Positions 37,822-47,300 of a DNA stretch of 64,000 nucleotides are shown here, piece by piece. The stretch is taken from assembly GCF_000185725.2 (NCBI RefSeq), contig NZ_KI391953.1:620001-684000 (forward strand). Direction: 5' to 3'. Source of the DNA: Segniliparus rugosus ATCC BAA-974 (lineage in GTDB: Bacteria; Actinomycetota; Actinomycetes; Mycobacteriales; Mycobacteriaceae). A program made the translations under genes and the position numbers. The notes beneath the pieces are model-generated. The model was not told the origin of the DNA. It saw only the letters and a list, made by a program, of their open reading frames with translations, and did no database searches. Each line of letters starts with the position of its first letter. Position 1 is the stretch's first letter.

Positions 37822-38929
37822 TTACGCGCCCGGCGGCACGCCGAGGGCGCTGCGCAACGCGCCGGCCATCTCGTTGAGCGCCGCCATCGACCCTGGGCTG
37901 AGTGAGGCCATGTTCGCGAAGCCGTGCACAAGGCCCCGATGGCGGCGCAGCGTCACGGCGGAGCCTGACTCGGCGAACTTCGCGGCGAGCGCCTCCCCCT
38001 CGTCGCAGAGCGGGTCGAAAGCCGCCGTGGCGACGTAGACCGGGGGCAGCCCGGCCACGGCGGGGGCGCGCAGCGGCGAGCTGCGCGGATCATCCCGCAG
38101 CTGAGGCGGGCAGTAGCAGTCCGAGAACCAGTCGATCCTGGGCTTTTCGAGGAAGAATCCGGTCGCGAACAGCCGTCGCGACTCGGTCTGCTCGATCAAA
38201 TCCCCCGCAGGGTAGATCAGGAGGCCGAAGTCGGGGGGCCGGCGGCCTTCGAGCGCGCTCTGCTGGCAGACGACCGAGGCGAGCGTCCCGCCCGCGCTGT
38301 CCCCGCCGACGGCGATCCGCCCCGGATCCGCGCCCAGCTCCTCGGCGCGCTCGCGCGCGAAGCGGTAGGCCGCGTCCGCGTCCAGGACCGCGGCGGGGAA
38401 TTGGTGCTCCGGGGCGAGCCGGTAGTCCACGGAGAGCACTCGGATGCCCGAGGCCGCCGCGAGATACGCGCAAAGCTCGTCATGGGTGTCGAGGCTTCCG
38501 ATCACCCACCCGCCGCCGTGGTAGTACACGAGCAGCGGCGAGCCTGTCGCCAATCCTTCCGGCGCGTACAGCCGGGCGGGAATGCCCTCGCCGGCTCCGG
38601 GGATCAGGGTGGCCAGCCGGGCGACCGGACGGCCCCCCATGCCGGGGAGGCAGCTGGGTCAGCCGGGCGATCTCGCGCCGCGCTGTCTCGGGGTCCTGCG
38701 GCGCGGGATCGGCCCGCTGCCCGGTCAGCGCTTGCGCCCGGAGCAGGAGCTGGGTCTCAAGTTCCAGCTCGTCCCCCCGGATTCGGACCGGGCGGCCCGC
38801 CGCCAGCCGCAAGAGTGGGCGGGGCGCAATTTTGAGCAACGCGCTCGTCTGCGCCACGAGCGAGGCGAGCATCGGCCTCTTGGGCTTTCGGATCGGCAGG
38901 AGGCGGAGCGCGGGAGTAACGGAAGTCAT
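37822..38929 (-). pseudogene. Alpha/beta-hydrolase (HSL-type esterase), frame broken near 38637
   Basis: From ATG 38929 the first 97 codons read as the N-terminal cap of a hormone-sensitive-lipase-type esterase, ending [13 protein letters not shown]. The catalytic domain continues in another frame with oxyanion motif [11 protein letters not shown], nucleophile GGDSAGG, DYRLAPEHQFPAA, and acid/His regions AAFDPLCDEG and GLVHGFANM. A G6 run at about 38634-38639 in place of G5 explains the break; corrected, the product has 368 residues. As written, only a truncated 272-residue product starting at ATG 38640 is possible. Confidence 0.82.
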
Positions 38930-38930
38930 A

Positions 38931-38948
38931 CCTGCACTGTATTGCAGG
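38931..38948. promoter_or_regulatory. Inverted repeat beside the esterase start, possible operator
   Basis: CCTGCA-ctgtat-TGCAGG, one base upstream of the esterase ATG on its strand. Related half-sites follow within 40 bp (ATTGCAGG at 38953-38960 and a TATTGC at 38971-38976), plus a doubled CCGAAGAG. This resembles a multi-site repressor region, in the divergent gap toward ftsZ. Confidence 0.35.
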
Positions 38949-39038
38949 ACTGGATTGCAGGCTTACACCGTATTGCCCGAAGAGATTGTCCGAAGAGCAA
39001 AGCGGGAATGTGGCGTGAATACACCACTGTGACTCATG

Positions 39039-39068
39039 TTGCGATCTTGCGGAGCCGCATGGTGATAA
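39039..39068 (+). promoter_or_regulatory. Candidate ftsZ promoter
   Basis: TTGCGA (39039-39044), 18-nt spacer, TGATAA (39063-39068), giving a leader of about 140 nt before the ftsZ ATG. The 282-bp gap 38930-39211 holds no gene. Because ftsQ is cut off by the inserted genes, ftsZ needs its own promoter, and this is the best match I see. Confidence 0.3.
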
Positions 39069-39211
39069 AAGCGAGACATGACGGCGCGCCTGAGCGTAAT
39101 TCGCGAGGACGACGCTTAGCGTCAGCGGTATTCCGAAATAGGGGCAGCGCTGAAAGTCGAAACTCAAGCTTGGCAATGAACGGACAAAACGCACACGAAG
39201 ATGGAGAGCTC

Positions 39212-40378
39212 ATGACATCCCAGCACAACTACCTCGCCGTGCTGAAGGTCATCGGGATCGGCGGCGGCGGGGTCAACGCCGTGAACCGGATGATCGAGCA
39301 GGGACTCAAGGGAGTGGAGTTCATCGCCATCAACACGGACGCGCAAGCTTTGTTGATGAGCGACGCGGACGTGAAGCTCGACATCGGCCGCGAGTCCACC
39401 CGGGGCCTCGGGGCCGGAGCGGACCCCGAGATGGGCCGCCGCGCCGCCGAGGACGCGAAAGAGGAGATCGAAGAGCTTCTGCGCGGGGCCGACATGGTGT
39501 TCGTGACCGCAGGCGAAGGCGGCGGCACCGGCACCGGAGCGGCTCCGGTCGTCGCGAACATCGCCCGCAAGCTCGGCGCGCTCACCGTCGGCGTGGTGAC
39601 CCGCCCGTTCTCCTTCGAGGGCAAGCGGCGCGCCACGCAGGCCGAAAACGGCATCGCCGCCCTGCGCGAGTCCTGCGACACCCTCGTCGTCATCCCGAAC
39701 GACCGCCTGCTGCAGATCGGCGACATGAACGTGAGCCTCATGGACGCGTTCCGCAGCGCCGACGAGGTGCTGCTCAACGGCGTCCAGGGCATCACCGACC
39801 TGATCACGACCCCCGGTCTGATCAACGTGGACTTCGCCGACGTGCGCGGCGTCATGTCCGGCGCGGGCAGCGCCCTGATGGGCATCGGCTCGGCGCGAGG
39901 CGACGGCCGGGCGCTCAAGGCCGCCGAGCTGGCGATCAACTCCCCGCTGCTGGAAGCCTCCATGGAGGGCGCGCACGGCGTGCTCATCTCCATCGCGGGC
40001 GGCTCCGACGTGGGGTTGTTCGAGATCAACGAGGCCGCCTCGCTCGTCCAGGAGGCCGCGCACGTCGACGCGAACATCATCTTCGGCACGGTGATCGACG
40101 ACTCGCTCGGCGACGAGGTCAGAGTCACAGTCATCGCGGCCGGTTTCGACGGCGGCTCCCCGAAGGCTCGGACCATCGACTCCTCCCGGTTCCGCCCGAC
40201 CGCGCAGCAGCAAGCGAAGCCGCAGCCGAAGCCGTCGAACGTCTTCGGCGACGACTTCGCCCCCGCTTCTGAAGAGGTTCTCGCGCCCGCCTCGGTCAGC
40301 GCCTCCAACAACGGCCACCGCGTGGTGACCGACGAGGGCGAGGACGACGTGGACGTGCCGCCTTTCATGAGGAGATAG
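39212..40378 (+). CDS. ftsZ: Cell division GTPase FtsZ
   Basis: 388 residues from ATG 39212, chosen for GGAGAG just upstream and [20 protein letters not shown]; the frame is open upstream without similarity. Tubulin-like GTPase that forms the Z ring. Gly-rich loop [14 protein letters not shown], tubulin signature [14 protein letters not shown]7 loop region [20 protein letters not shown], and the conserved C-terminal tail [11 protein letters not shown] that binds SepF and FtsW. Followed after 9 bp by yfiH. Confidence 0.98.
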   Translation: MTSQHNYLAVLKVIGIGGGGVNAVNRMIEQGLKGVEFIAINTDAQALLMSDADVKLDIGRESTRGLGAGADPEMGRRAAEDAKEEIEELLRGADMVFVTAGEGGGTGTGAAPVVANIARKLGALTVGVVTRPFSFEGKRRATQAENGIAALRESCDTLVVIPNDRLLQIGDMNVSLMDAFRSADEVLLNGVQGITDLITTPGLINVDFADVRGVMSGAGSALMGIGSARGDGRALKAAELAINSPLLEASMEGAHGVLISIAGGSDVGLFEINEAASLVQEAAHVDANIIFGTVIDDSLGDEVRVTVIAAGFDGGSPKARTIDSSRFRPTAQQQAKPQPKPSNVFGDDFAPASEEVLAPASVSASNNGHRVVTDEGEDDVDVPPFMRR

Positions 40379-40387
40379 CCTCAAGAC

Positions 40388-41149
40388 GTGACCCGCGTCC
40401 GCACCCTCACCACGACGGTCGCCGATGGCGATATGCGCGATCCGGCGAACCGCGAGCGGCTCGCCGACGAGATCGGCATTCCTGCCGGGCGTTTCGTCTG
40501 GCTAAACCAGGTGCACAGCGCGAAGGTCGCGGTGGTCGACCGGCTGTGGCCCGAGGCGGACGGCCCGCTCGTCATCGCCGAGACGGACGGCGCGGCGACG
40601 AACTTGCCCGGCGTCGCGCTCGCGATCCTCACGGCGGACTGCGTCCCGGTGGTCGCGCTGGACGTGAAGGCCGGGGTGGTCGGGGCGGCGCACGCGGGCA
40701 GGGTCGGGGCGCAGAACGGGATCGTCCGCGAACTGGTGGCGAGAATGGTCGGGCTCGGGGCCAAACGGGAGCGTATCGCCGTGCGGCTCGGTCCCTCTGC
40801 GAGCGGCGCGAGCTACGAGGTGCCCTCGGACATGCGGGACGAGGTCGAAGCGCTTCTGCCGGGCAGCGCCTGCGCCACCGAAGCGGGCACGGCGGGCCTC
40901 GATTTGCGCGCGGGCCTCGTCCGCCAGCTCGGGGAGATCGGGGTCAAAGGCCACGTTTCGAACGTCAAGGTCTGTACGATTAAAGACACGAGGTTTTTCA
41001 GCCACCGCCGGGACAAGTCGGCCGGTCGGTTCGCCACGGTGGTCTGGCAATCGGAGGCCGATCGCGCGGAGCCGGTGGCGCCGCGGCCTTTCTCCGGGGT
41101 GTACGACCATGTGGGCACGATCAGCGGCGTTGGCCGGGAGCGGCCGTGA
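40388..41149 (+). CDS. yfiH: YfiH/laccase-domain purine nucleoside phosphorylase family protein
   Basis: 253 residues from GTG 40388. Motifs of the family: WLNQVHSAKV, LTADCVPVVAL (metal-binding Cys), AAHAGRVGAQNG and RLGPSASGASYEV. Members were named multicopper oxidase/laccase domains; characterised ones act on purine nucleosides, and some edit peptidoglycan precursors. It usually lies between ftsZ and yggS in actinobacteria, as here. Stop overlaps yggS by 4 nt (GTGA). Confidence 0.92.
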   Translation: MTRVRTLTTTVADGDMRDPANRERLADEIGIPAGRFVWLNQVHSAKVAVVDRLWPEADGPLVIAETDGAATNLPGVALAILTADCVPVVALDVKAGVVGAAHAGRVGAQNGIVRELVARMVGLGAKRERIAVRLGPSASGASYEVPSDMRDEVEALLPGSACATEAGTAGLDLRAGLVRQLGEIGVKGHVSNVKVCTIKDTRFFSHRRDKSAGRFATVVWQSEADRAEPVAPRPFSGVYDHVGTISGVGRERP

Positions 41150-41850
41150 GTCGCAGGGCCGAGCTCGCCGAGCGGCTCGCGAGCGTGCGCGAGCAGGTGG
41201 CCGAGGCGTGCGCGCGGGCGGGTCGGGACGCGCGCGAGGTGACGCTCGTCGTGGTGACCAAGTTCTTCCCTGCGAGCGACGCGGCGCTGCTCTACGAGCT
41301 GGGCTGCCGCGAGTTCGGCGAGTCTCGCGACCAGGAGGCCCGGGCGAAGGTCGCGGAGCTTGGCGATTCGGTCCCAGGGGTGCGGTGGCACATGATCGGC
41401 CAGATCCAGCGCAACAAGGCGAAGTCCATCGCCTCGTGGGCGCACGTGGTGCAGTCCGTGGACGAAGCCCGCCTCGTCGCCGCGTTCGAGAAGGCCGTGT
41501 CTGAGAGAGGCGGCCAGCCGCTCGACGTCCTCGTCCAGGTGAGCCTGGACGGGGACGGGCGAAGGAGCGGCGCGCTGCCGGAGGACGTCCCGGCCCTCGC
41601 CGATCAGATCGCGGCATCGGAGCATTTGCGGTTGCAGGGCCTGATGGCGATCCCGCCGCTGGCGGCGGACCCCGCGCAGGCGTACGAGAGATTGGCGCGA
41701 TTGCACGATGCGCTCAAGGCCGACCATCCTTCGGCGACGACGTTGTCGGCGGGGATGTCGGGCGATTTCGCGACGGCCATCGCCGCCGGATCGTCATGTG
41801 TGCGTGTCGGTACCGCGATTTTGGGCGCGCGACCGATACCCTCGCCCTAA
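41146..41850 (+). CDS. yggS: PLP homeostasis protein (YggS/PLPBP)
   Basis: 234 residues. Single-domain alanine-racemase-like barrel that binds pyridoxal phosphate without known catalysis and buffers PLP and amino-acid pools. PLP lysine in VVVTKFFPASD near residue 36; family blocks CREFGESRDQEA, WHMIGQIQRNKAK and LSAGMSGDFATAIAAGSSCV followed by VRVGTAIL. Coupled to yfiH by a 4-nt overlap; sepF follows after 27 bp. Confidence 0.95.
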   Translation: MSRRAELAERLASVREQVAEACARAGRDAREVTLVVVTKFFPASDAALLYELGCREFGESRDQEARAKVAELGDSVPGVRWHMIGQIQRNKAKSIASWAHVVQSVDEARLVAAFEKAVSERGGQPLDVLVQVSLDGDGRRSGALPEDVPALADQIAASEHLRLQGLMAIPPLAADPAQAYERLARLHDALKADHPSATTLSAGMSGDFATAIAAGSSCVRVGTAILGARPIPSP

Positions 41851-41877
41851 CAAGTATTCCAATCCGGAAGGCAGGGT

Positions 41878-42465
41878 ATGAGCGCGCTCCAAAAGGTCAA
41901 GGCCTATTTCGGCATGATGCCAGCTGACGCGTACGAGGACGAGTATCTGGAGGACGACCGCCAGCCCGCGACGAGGACTCGCCGCTACCGCGAAGAGTAC
42001 GTGGACTACGAGCCCGCGTACGACTGGGGACACGCTCCTGCGGGGGAGTACGAATCGTCCATCCCCGGCCGAGGCGCCTCCCGCGCCGTCGTCGGCACGT
42101 TGTCCTCGCGCAGAGGGCCGGACCGTTATGACCTGGATTACCGCCGCCCTTCCGCCTACGAGGAGGCCGGGGCGCTCTCCGGAGCGCTCTCGAAGATCAC
42201 GACGCTGCGTCCGAAGGACTACAGCGAGGCGCGCACCATCGGGGAGCGGTTCCGCGACGGCTCGCCCGTGATCATGGACTTGGTGCAGATGGACAACGCC
42301 GACGCCAAGCGCCTGGTCGACTTCGCGGCGGGCCTGGCGTTCGCTCTGCGCGGGTCTTTCGACAAGGTGGCGACCAAGGTGTTCCTGCTTTCCCCCTCGG
42401 ATGTGGACGTGACCCCGGAGGAGCGCAGGCGGATCGCTGAGGCAGGTTTCTACAACCACCGCTGA
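41878..42465 (+). CDS. sepF: Cell division protein SepF
   Basis: 195 residues. The N-terminal amphipathic membrane-binding helix ([13 protein letters not shown]) is followed by a disordered acidic/Tyr-rich linker (about 15-90) and the C-terminal SepF domain ([20 protein letters not shown] to the usual ending FYNHR). In actinobacteria SepF is the principal FtsZ membrane anchor, replacing FtsA and ZipA. It is spaced 12 bp from yggT. Confidence 0.96.
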   Translation: MSALQKVKAYFGMMPADAYEDEYLEDDRQPATRTRRYREEYVDYEPAYDWGHAPAGEYESSIPGRGASRAVVGTLSSRRGPDRYDLDYRRPSAYEEAGALSGALSKITTLRPKDYSEARTIGERFRDGSPVIMDLVQMDNADAKRLVDFAAGLAFALRGSFDKVATKVFLLSPSDVDVTPEERRRIAEAGFYNHR

Positions 42466-42477
42466 TATGTTGGTGGC

Positions 42478-42756
42478 ATGGATTTGGTGGTGGTCGCCCT
42501 CCGCTTGCTGCTCGCGGCGTTCTGGCTCTTGCTCCTGGCTCGCAGTGTGATCGAGCTTGTGCAGAGCCTTTCGCCGGATTGGCGGCCTCGGGGGGTGTTG
42601 GTGGTCGTTTTGGAGTTGGTGTTCATGGTGACCGATCCTCCGGTGCGGTTATTCCGGAGGATCATCCCGAACACGACGATCGGCTCGGTTCGGGTGGACA
42701 TCTCGTTGATGGTGTTGATGTTCGCGGTGCTGATCGCCTTACGGATAGTGTCTTGA
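42478..42756 (+). CDS. yggT: YggT-family membrane protein
   Basis: 92 residues with two hydrophobic regions (about 3-27 and 73-91) separated by the YggT motif TDPPVRLFRRIIPN. It sits in its standard place between sepF and divIVA. In mycobacteria the equivalent gene is Rv2146c. Role in division is inferred from context only. Confidence 0.92.
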   Translation: MDLVVVALRLLLAAFWLLLLARSVIELVQSLSPDWRPRGVLVVVLELVFMVTDPPVRLFRRIIPNTTIGSVRVDISLMVLMFAVLIALRIVS

Positions 42757-42802
42757 CGGGCGGCCTGGGTGAGCGGCTTCGATATGGAAAAGGAATGCAG
42801 AC

Positions 42803-43219
42803 ATGCGGTTGACCCCAGAAGATGTGCACAACATAGCCTTCGGGGCCCCGCCGGAGGGCTTTAAGGGCTACAACCCCGAGGACGTCGACGTTTTCGTCGA
42901 TCTCCTCGAGGAGTCGGTGCGGTTGTACCGGGACGACATCGTGAAGCTTGAGGCCAGGGTGGCCGAGCTCGAGGGGCAGAACGCGCAGTTGCGGGCCGAG
43001 AAGGAGGGGGCTCCGGCGGCGGGCGCTTTCCCGCCCGCGCAACCGGGCTCGGAGGCGGTGTCGTTGCTGCTGCTGCCGAGCCAAGTCGTGCGGCAGCTGC
43101 TCGCGCAAGCGCAGGGCGAATCGGATCGTCTGCTCGGCGAGTTCGCGGCCAAGGCGGCGCAATCCGGCCAGGCCAGCCCGCTGCGCCCGGCTGTGGCGAT
43201 CTTCGTCGCGAGCGAATAA
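42803..43219 (+). CDS. Short DivIVA-family paralogue
   Basis: 138 residues. N-terminal DivIVA membrane-binding domain MRLTPEDVHNIAFGAPPEGF with YNPEDVDVFVDLLEESV, closely parallel to the Wag31 gene that follows. A brief coiled coil (LEARVAELEGQNAQLRAEKE) is then cut by a Pro/Ala linker. The C-terminus VSLLLLPSQVVRQLLAQAQ resembles a shortened second coiled coil. It is about half the length of Wag31 and lacks the long oligomerising region. Probably a tandem duplicate that has diverged; it could modulate Wag31 or be decaying. RBS AAGGA lies 8 nt upstream. Confidence 0.82.
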   Translation: MRLTPEDVHNIAFGAPPEGFKGYNPEDVDVFVDLLEESVRLYRDDIVKLEARVAELEGQNAQLRAEKEGAPAAGAFPPAQPGSEAVSLLLLPSQVVRQLLAQAQGESDRLLGEFAAKAAQSGQASPLRPAVAIFVASE

Positions 43220-43251
43220 AGGGGAGAAGAAAGGTATGGGGCGTCACAGAA

Positions 43252-43280
43252 GTGACACAGAATGACAATGCGGCTATGAT
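43252..43280 (+). promoter_or_regulatory. Candidate wag31 promoter
   Basis: GTGACA (43252-43257), 17-nt spacer, TATGAT (43275-43280), a good sigma-A pattern 87 bp upstream of wag31. The -35 box is the right arm of the inverted repeat GTCAC-agaa-GTGAC (43243-43256), so a regulator bound there could block it. Confidence 0.5.
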
Positions 43281-43313
43281 GCGCTGTGCAACGTGTAACT
43301 GATGTGACAAGAT

Positions 43314-43331
43314 AACTGCTACCTGGCAGTT
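43314..43331 (+). promoter_or_regulatory. Inverted repeat in the wag31 leader
   Basis: AACTGC-tacctg-GCAGTT lies between the candidate promoter and the wag31 ribosome binding site (GAGGA near 43351). It could fold as a hairpin in the mRNA or act as an operator. Confidence 0.35.
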
Positions 43332-43366
43332 CATAACCTGAGCAAGATTCGAGGACCGACGTTCCG

Positions 43367-44134
43367 ATGCAGCTGACCCCAGCCGATGTGCACAATGTGG
43401 CTTTCACTCGTCCCGCATTCCCGCAGCGCGGGTATAGCGAGGAGGAGGTCGACACCTTCCTCGATCTCGTCGAGGTGACCCTTGCGGCGAACGTCGAGGA
43501 GAACACCGCGCTGAAGGCTCGGGTCTCCGAGCTGGAGACTCAGGTCGAGGCTCTGCAGTCGCAAGGAGCCGCCCCGATCGCGGCGTTCGCCGGCCCTGCT
43601 GTCGGCGAGGCCAGCTCCGAAGACCTCGCGAACCAGGCCGGCCGGATTCTGGTGCGGGCGCAGGAGACCGCCGACCAGATCCTCGCCGAGGCCAAGTCCG
43701 AGCGGGACCGGTTGCTGGCGGAGGCGAAGTCCGAGCGCGAGCGGCTCCTTTCCGAGGCGAACGAGAAGCACGACCAGCTCGTGTCGCAGGCGACCCAGAC
43801 CGCGGAGAGCATCGTCAGCGAGGGCCGCGCGAAGCACGAGGCGCTCCTTTCCGAGGCGCAGGCGCAGGCTGACTCGAAGCTGCAGCAGGCGAACGAGCAC
43901 GCCGAGAACCTGCGCGCCGAGGCGGACCGCACGCACGCGGAGAAGATCGGGCAGATCAGCCAGCTCAAGGCTTCGCTGGAGGGCCGCGTCGAAGAGCTGC
44001 GGACGTTCGAGAAGGACTACCGGGGCAGGCTGCGCGGCCACTTGGAGTCCATGCTGACCGACCTCGGCTCGCGCGGCAACGCCAGCTCCGAGGGGGAGGA
44101 CTCCCTCGTGCAGCAGCCCCAGCAAAACGGTTAG
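43367..44134 (+). CDS. wag31: Polar growth scaffold Wag31/DivIVA
   Basis: 255 residues. N-terminal lipid-binding domain (MQLTPADVHNVAFTRPAFPQ ... YSEEEVDTFLDLVEVTL), an acidic/Ala linker, then a long coiled coil from about 90 to 230 with heptad-like repeats AEAKSERDRLLAEAKSERER. The C-terminus is a short Gln-rich tail. Oligomerises at negatively curved membrane and directs polar cell-wall growth. It has its own promoter and an upstream paralogue. The TAG stop directly abuts a TTG that opens the ileS-containing frame. Confidence 0.95.
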   Translation: MQLTPADVHNVAFTRPAFPQRGYSEEEVDTFLDLVEVTLAANVEENTALKARVSELETQVEALQSQGAAPIAAFAGPAVGEASSEDLANQAGRILVRAQETADQILAEAKSERDRLLAEAKSERERLLSEANEKHDQLVSQATQTAESIVSEGRAKHEALLSEAQAQADSKLQQANEHAENLRAEADRTHAEKIGQISQLKASLEGRVEELRTFEKDYRGRLRGHLESMLTDLGSRGNASSEGEDSLVQQPQQNG

Positions 44135-44380
44135 TTGAACAAGCTGCTCGTCGCGGTCGCGCCGCTGGTCCTGCTGGCGTTCGTCGCGCTGGGCATGGCG
44201 GCGAGGACGAAGAGCGAGTGGTGGGCCGGGGCGGTCGTCCTCTTCAGCGTGCTCGGAGCAGTGGCTTTGGCGGTCGAGTCCGCGCAGCTCGTCCGATCGC
44301 GACGGCTGAGCTCTGAGGAGCCTGGCGCGGAGCAGCCTCGCTCTGAAAAATCCTCTGGCGCCCAAAAGGATAATGGAGCA
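44135..44380 (+). CDS. Two-helix membrane segment in frame with ileS (Rv2144c-like position)
   Basis: TTG 44135, immediately after the wag31 stop, opens 82 codons that run without a stop into ileS. They encode two membrane helices (about 4-21 and 31-50) and an acidic/Ser-rich linker. The counterpart after wag31 in M. tuberculosis, Rv2144c, is a separate small two-helix protein with an acidic tail. Here its stop codon is missing. The result is either a membrane-tethered IleRS (1,128 residues) or nested translation using the ribosome binding site before ATG 44381. Confidence 0.6.
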
Positions 44381-47300
44381 ATGGCAGAGACAGAATCGTT
44401 GGCTGAGGGCGTTGCGCCTGTCCCGGCGCAGGGCGGGGGGAAAGCCCCGGCGTACCCGAAAGCGGACTTGACGAGCGGGGCGAGCGCCGCGAACTTCCCT
44501 GCTTTCGAGCAGGCTGTCTTGGACTTCTGGGACGAGGACGGCACGTTCGCCGCCGCCATGGACCAGCGCGAGGGCTCCCCGGAGTACGTGTTCTACGAGG
44601 GGCCGCCGTTCGCCAACGGCCTGCCGCACTACGGCCACCTGCTCACCGGCTACGTCAAAGATCTGATCCCCCGGTTCCAGACCATGCGGGGCAACCGGGT
44701 GGACCGCAGGTTCGGCTGGGACTGCCACGGGCTGCCCGCCGAGATGGAGGCGGAGAAACAGCTCGGCATCACCGACAAGAGCCAGATCGAGGCGATGGGG
44801 CTCGACAAGTTCAACGACTTCTGCCGGGACTCGGTGTTCAAGTACTCCCACGAGTGGCGCCGCTACGTGCGCAGGCAGGCGAGGTGGGTGGACTTCGAGC
44901 AGGATTACCGCACGCTCGACCTCACCTACATGGAGTCGGTGATGTGGGCGTTCAAGCAGCTCTACGACAAGGGCCTGGTGTACAAGGGCTACCGGGTCGG
45001 GCCGTACAGCTGGTACGAGCAGACCCCGCTCTCGGCCTTGGAGGCGCGGCTCGACGACTCCTACCGGATGCGCCAAGACCCCGCCGTGACGGTGGCGATG
45101 CCGCTGGTGGACGGCCCCCTCGCGGGGGCGCGCCTCTTGATCTGGACGACCACCCCGTGGACGCTGCCGTCGAACCTCGCGGTCGCGGTCAACCCCCAGC
45201 TGGGCTACGCCGAGGTCCGAGGCGGGGACGGCGAGCGGTACGTGCTCGCCGAAGCGAGGGTCGCGCACTACGCGCGGGAGTTCGGCGAGTCCCCGGAGGT
45301 GCTGTCGACGCGGCCGGGGTCGGAGCTGGTGGGCTCGCGGTACGAGCCGCCGTTCGGCTTCTTCGCCGAGCATCCGAACGCGTTCCGGGTGCTCAGCGCT
45401 GACTACGCCTCCTCGGACTCCGGCACCGGCGCGGTGCACCTCGCGCCCGCGTTCGGCGAGGAGGACTTCGAGCTCGCGAAGGCCAACGGGCTTGAGGTGG
45501 TGCAGCCGCTCGACGCGGGCGGGAAGTTCACCTCGGCGGTCCCCACGTACGAGGGCCTGCAGGTCTTCGACGCGAACCCGGTGATCATCAAGGACCTCAA
45601 GGCCGCAGGACGGCTGTTGCGGCACGAGACCATCGAGCACTCCTACCCGCACTCGTGGCGCTCGGGCAAGCCGCTCATCTATATGGCGGTGGACGCCTGG
45701 TACGTCAAAGTCTCCGAGTTCCGCGACCGAATGGTCGAGCTCAACAAGTCCATCGCCTGGTACCCGGAGCACATCAGGGACGGCCAGTTCGGCAAGTGGC
45801 TCGAAGGCGCGCGGGACTGGAACATCAGCCGGAACCGCTACTGGGGCTCGCCGGTCCCGGTGTGGGTCTCGGACGACCCGGCCTACCCGAGGACGGACGT
45901 GTACGGCTCGCTGGACGAGCTGGAGCGCGACTTCGGGGTGCGCCCGGCGGATCTGCACCGGCCGATGATCGACGAGCTGACCCGCCCGAACCCGGACGAC
46001 CCCACCGGCAAGTCCACCATGCGCAGGGTGCCGGAAGTGCTGGACTGCTGGTTCGAGTCGGGGTCGATGCCGTACGCCCAGGTCCACCACCCGTTCGAGA
46101 ACCAGGACTGGTTCTCCTCGCATTTCCCCGCAGACTTCCTCGTCGAGTACAACGGCCAGACCCGAGGCTGGTTCTACAGCCTGCACGTGCTCTCCACTGC
46201 CCTGTTCGACTCGCCCGCGTTCAAACGGGGCATCGCGCACGGCATCATCCTCGGCGACGACGGCCAGAAGATGAGCAAGTCCAAGGGCAACTACCCCGAC
46301 ATCCAGGAAGTCTTCGACCGCGACGGCGCGGACGCGATGCGCTGGTACCTGATGGCCTCGCCGATCCTGCGGGGCGGCAATCTGGTGGTCACCGAGCAGG
46401 GCATCCGCGACGGGGTGCGCCAGGCGCTCCTGCCGCTGTGGAACACCTACAGCTTCCTGCGGCTGTACGCGTTCCAGCCCGGACAGTGGCGCGCGGATTC
46501 GCCGCACGCGCTGGACCGCTACATCCTCGCCCGGCTGCGCCAGACCGTCGAGACCATGACCGAGTCGTTGGAGGGCTTGGACGTGGCCGACGCGTGCGAG
46601 GCGTTCCGCGACTTCTGCGAGGTGCTCACGAACTGGTACGTGCGCCGCTCGCGGGAGCGCTTCTGGTCGGAGGACCAGGACGCGATCGACACGCTGCACA
46701 CCGTGCTTGAGACGGTCTGCCGCCTCGCGGCCCCGCTTTTGCCGCTGGTCAGCGAGGTGATCTGGAAAGGGCTCACCGGAGGGCGCTCGGTGCACTTGGC
46801 CGACTGGCCTGAGGCGCAGAGCCTGCCGGACGACCCGGAGCTGGTCGCCGCGATGGACCGGGCGCGCGAGGTGTGCGCTGCCGGGCTCTCGTTGCGCAAG
46901 GCCACGGGCCTGCGGGTGCGGCTGCCCTTGCGTTCGCTGACGGTCGCCGGGCCCGGAGCAGAGTCCGTCGCCCCGTACATCGACCTGATCAAGGCGGAGG
47001 TGAACGTCGACGAGGTGTCCATCACCTCCGACGTCACAGACTGCGGGCAGTGGGAGGTCGCGGTGAACGCCCGCGCGGCGGGCCCCAGGCTCGGCGGCGC
47101 GGTGCAGCAGGCGATCAAAGCGGTCAAGTCCGGGGACTGGGCCGCGCAGGGCGAGAATATCGTCGCTGGCGGCGTGGAGCTTTTGCCCGGCGAGTTCGCC
47201 CGGACGCTGGCCCCGATCGCTCCGGACCGGACGCAGGCGGTCGGCTCGGGAGGGACGCAGGGGCTCGTGGTGCTCGACACCGAGGTGGACGAGGAGCTCG

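Noticed and set aside
43331-46795. Very long minus-strand open frame (over 1,100 codons)
   Set aside because: It is antisense to wag31 and ileS, and its translation is low-complexity Arg/Ala/Val/His sequence without motifs; a codon-bias shadow.
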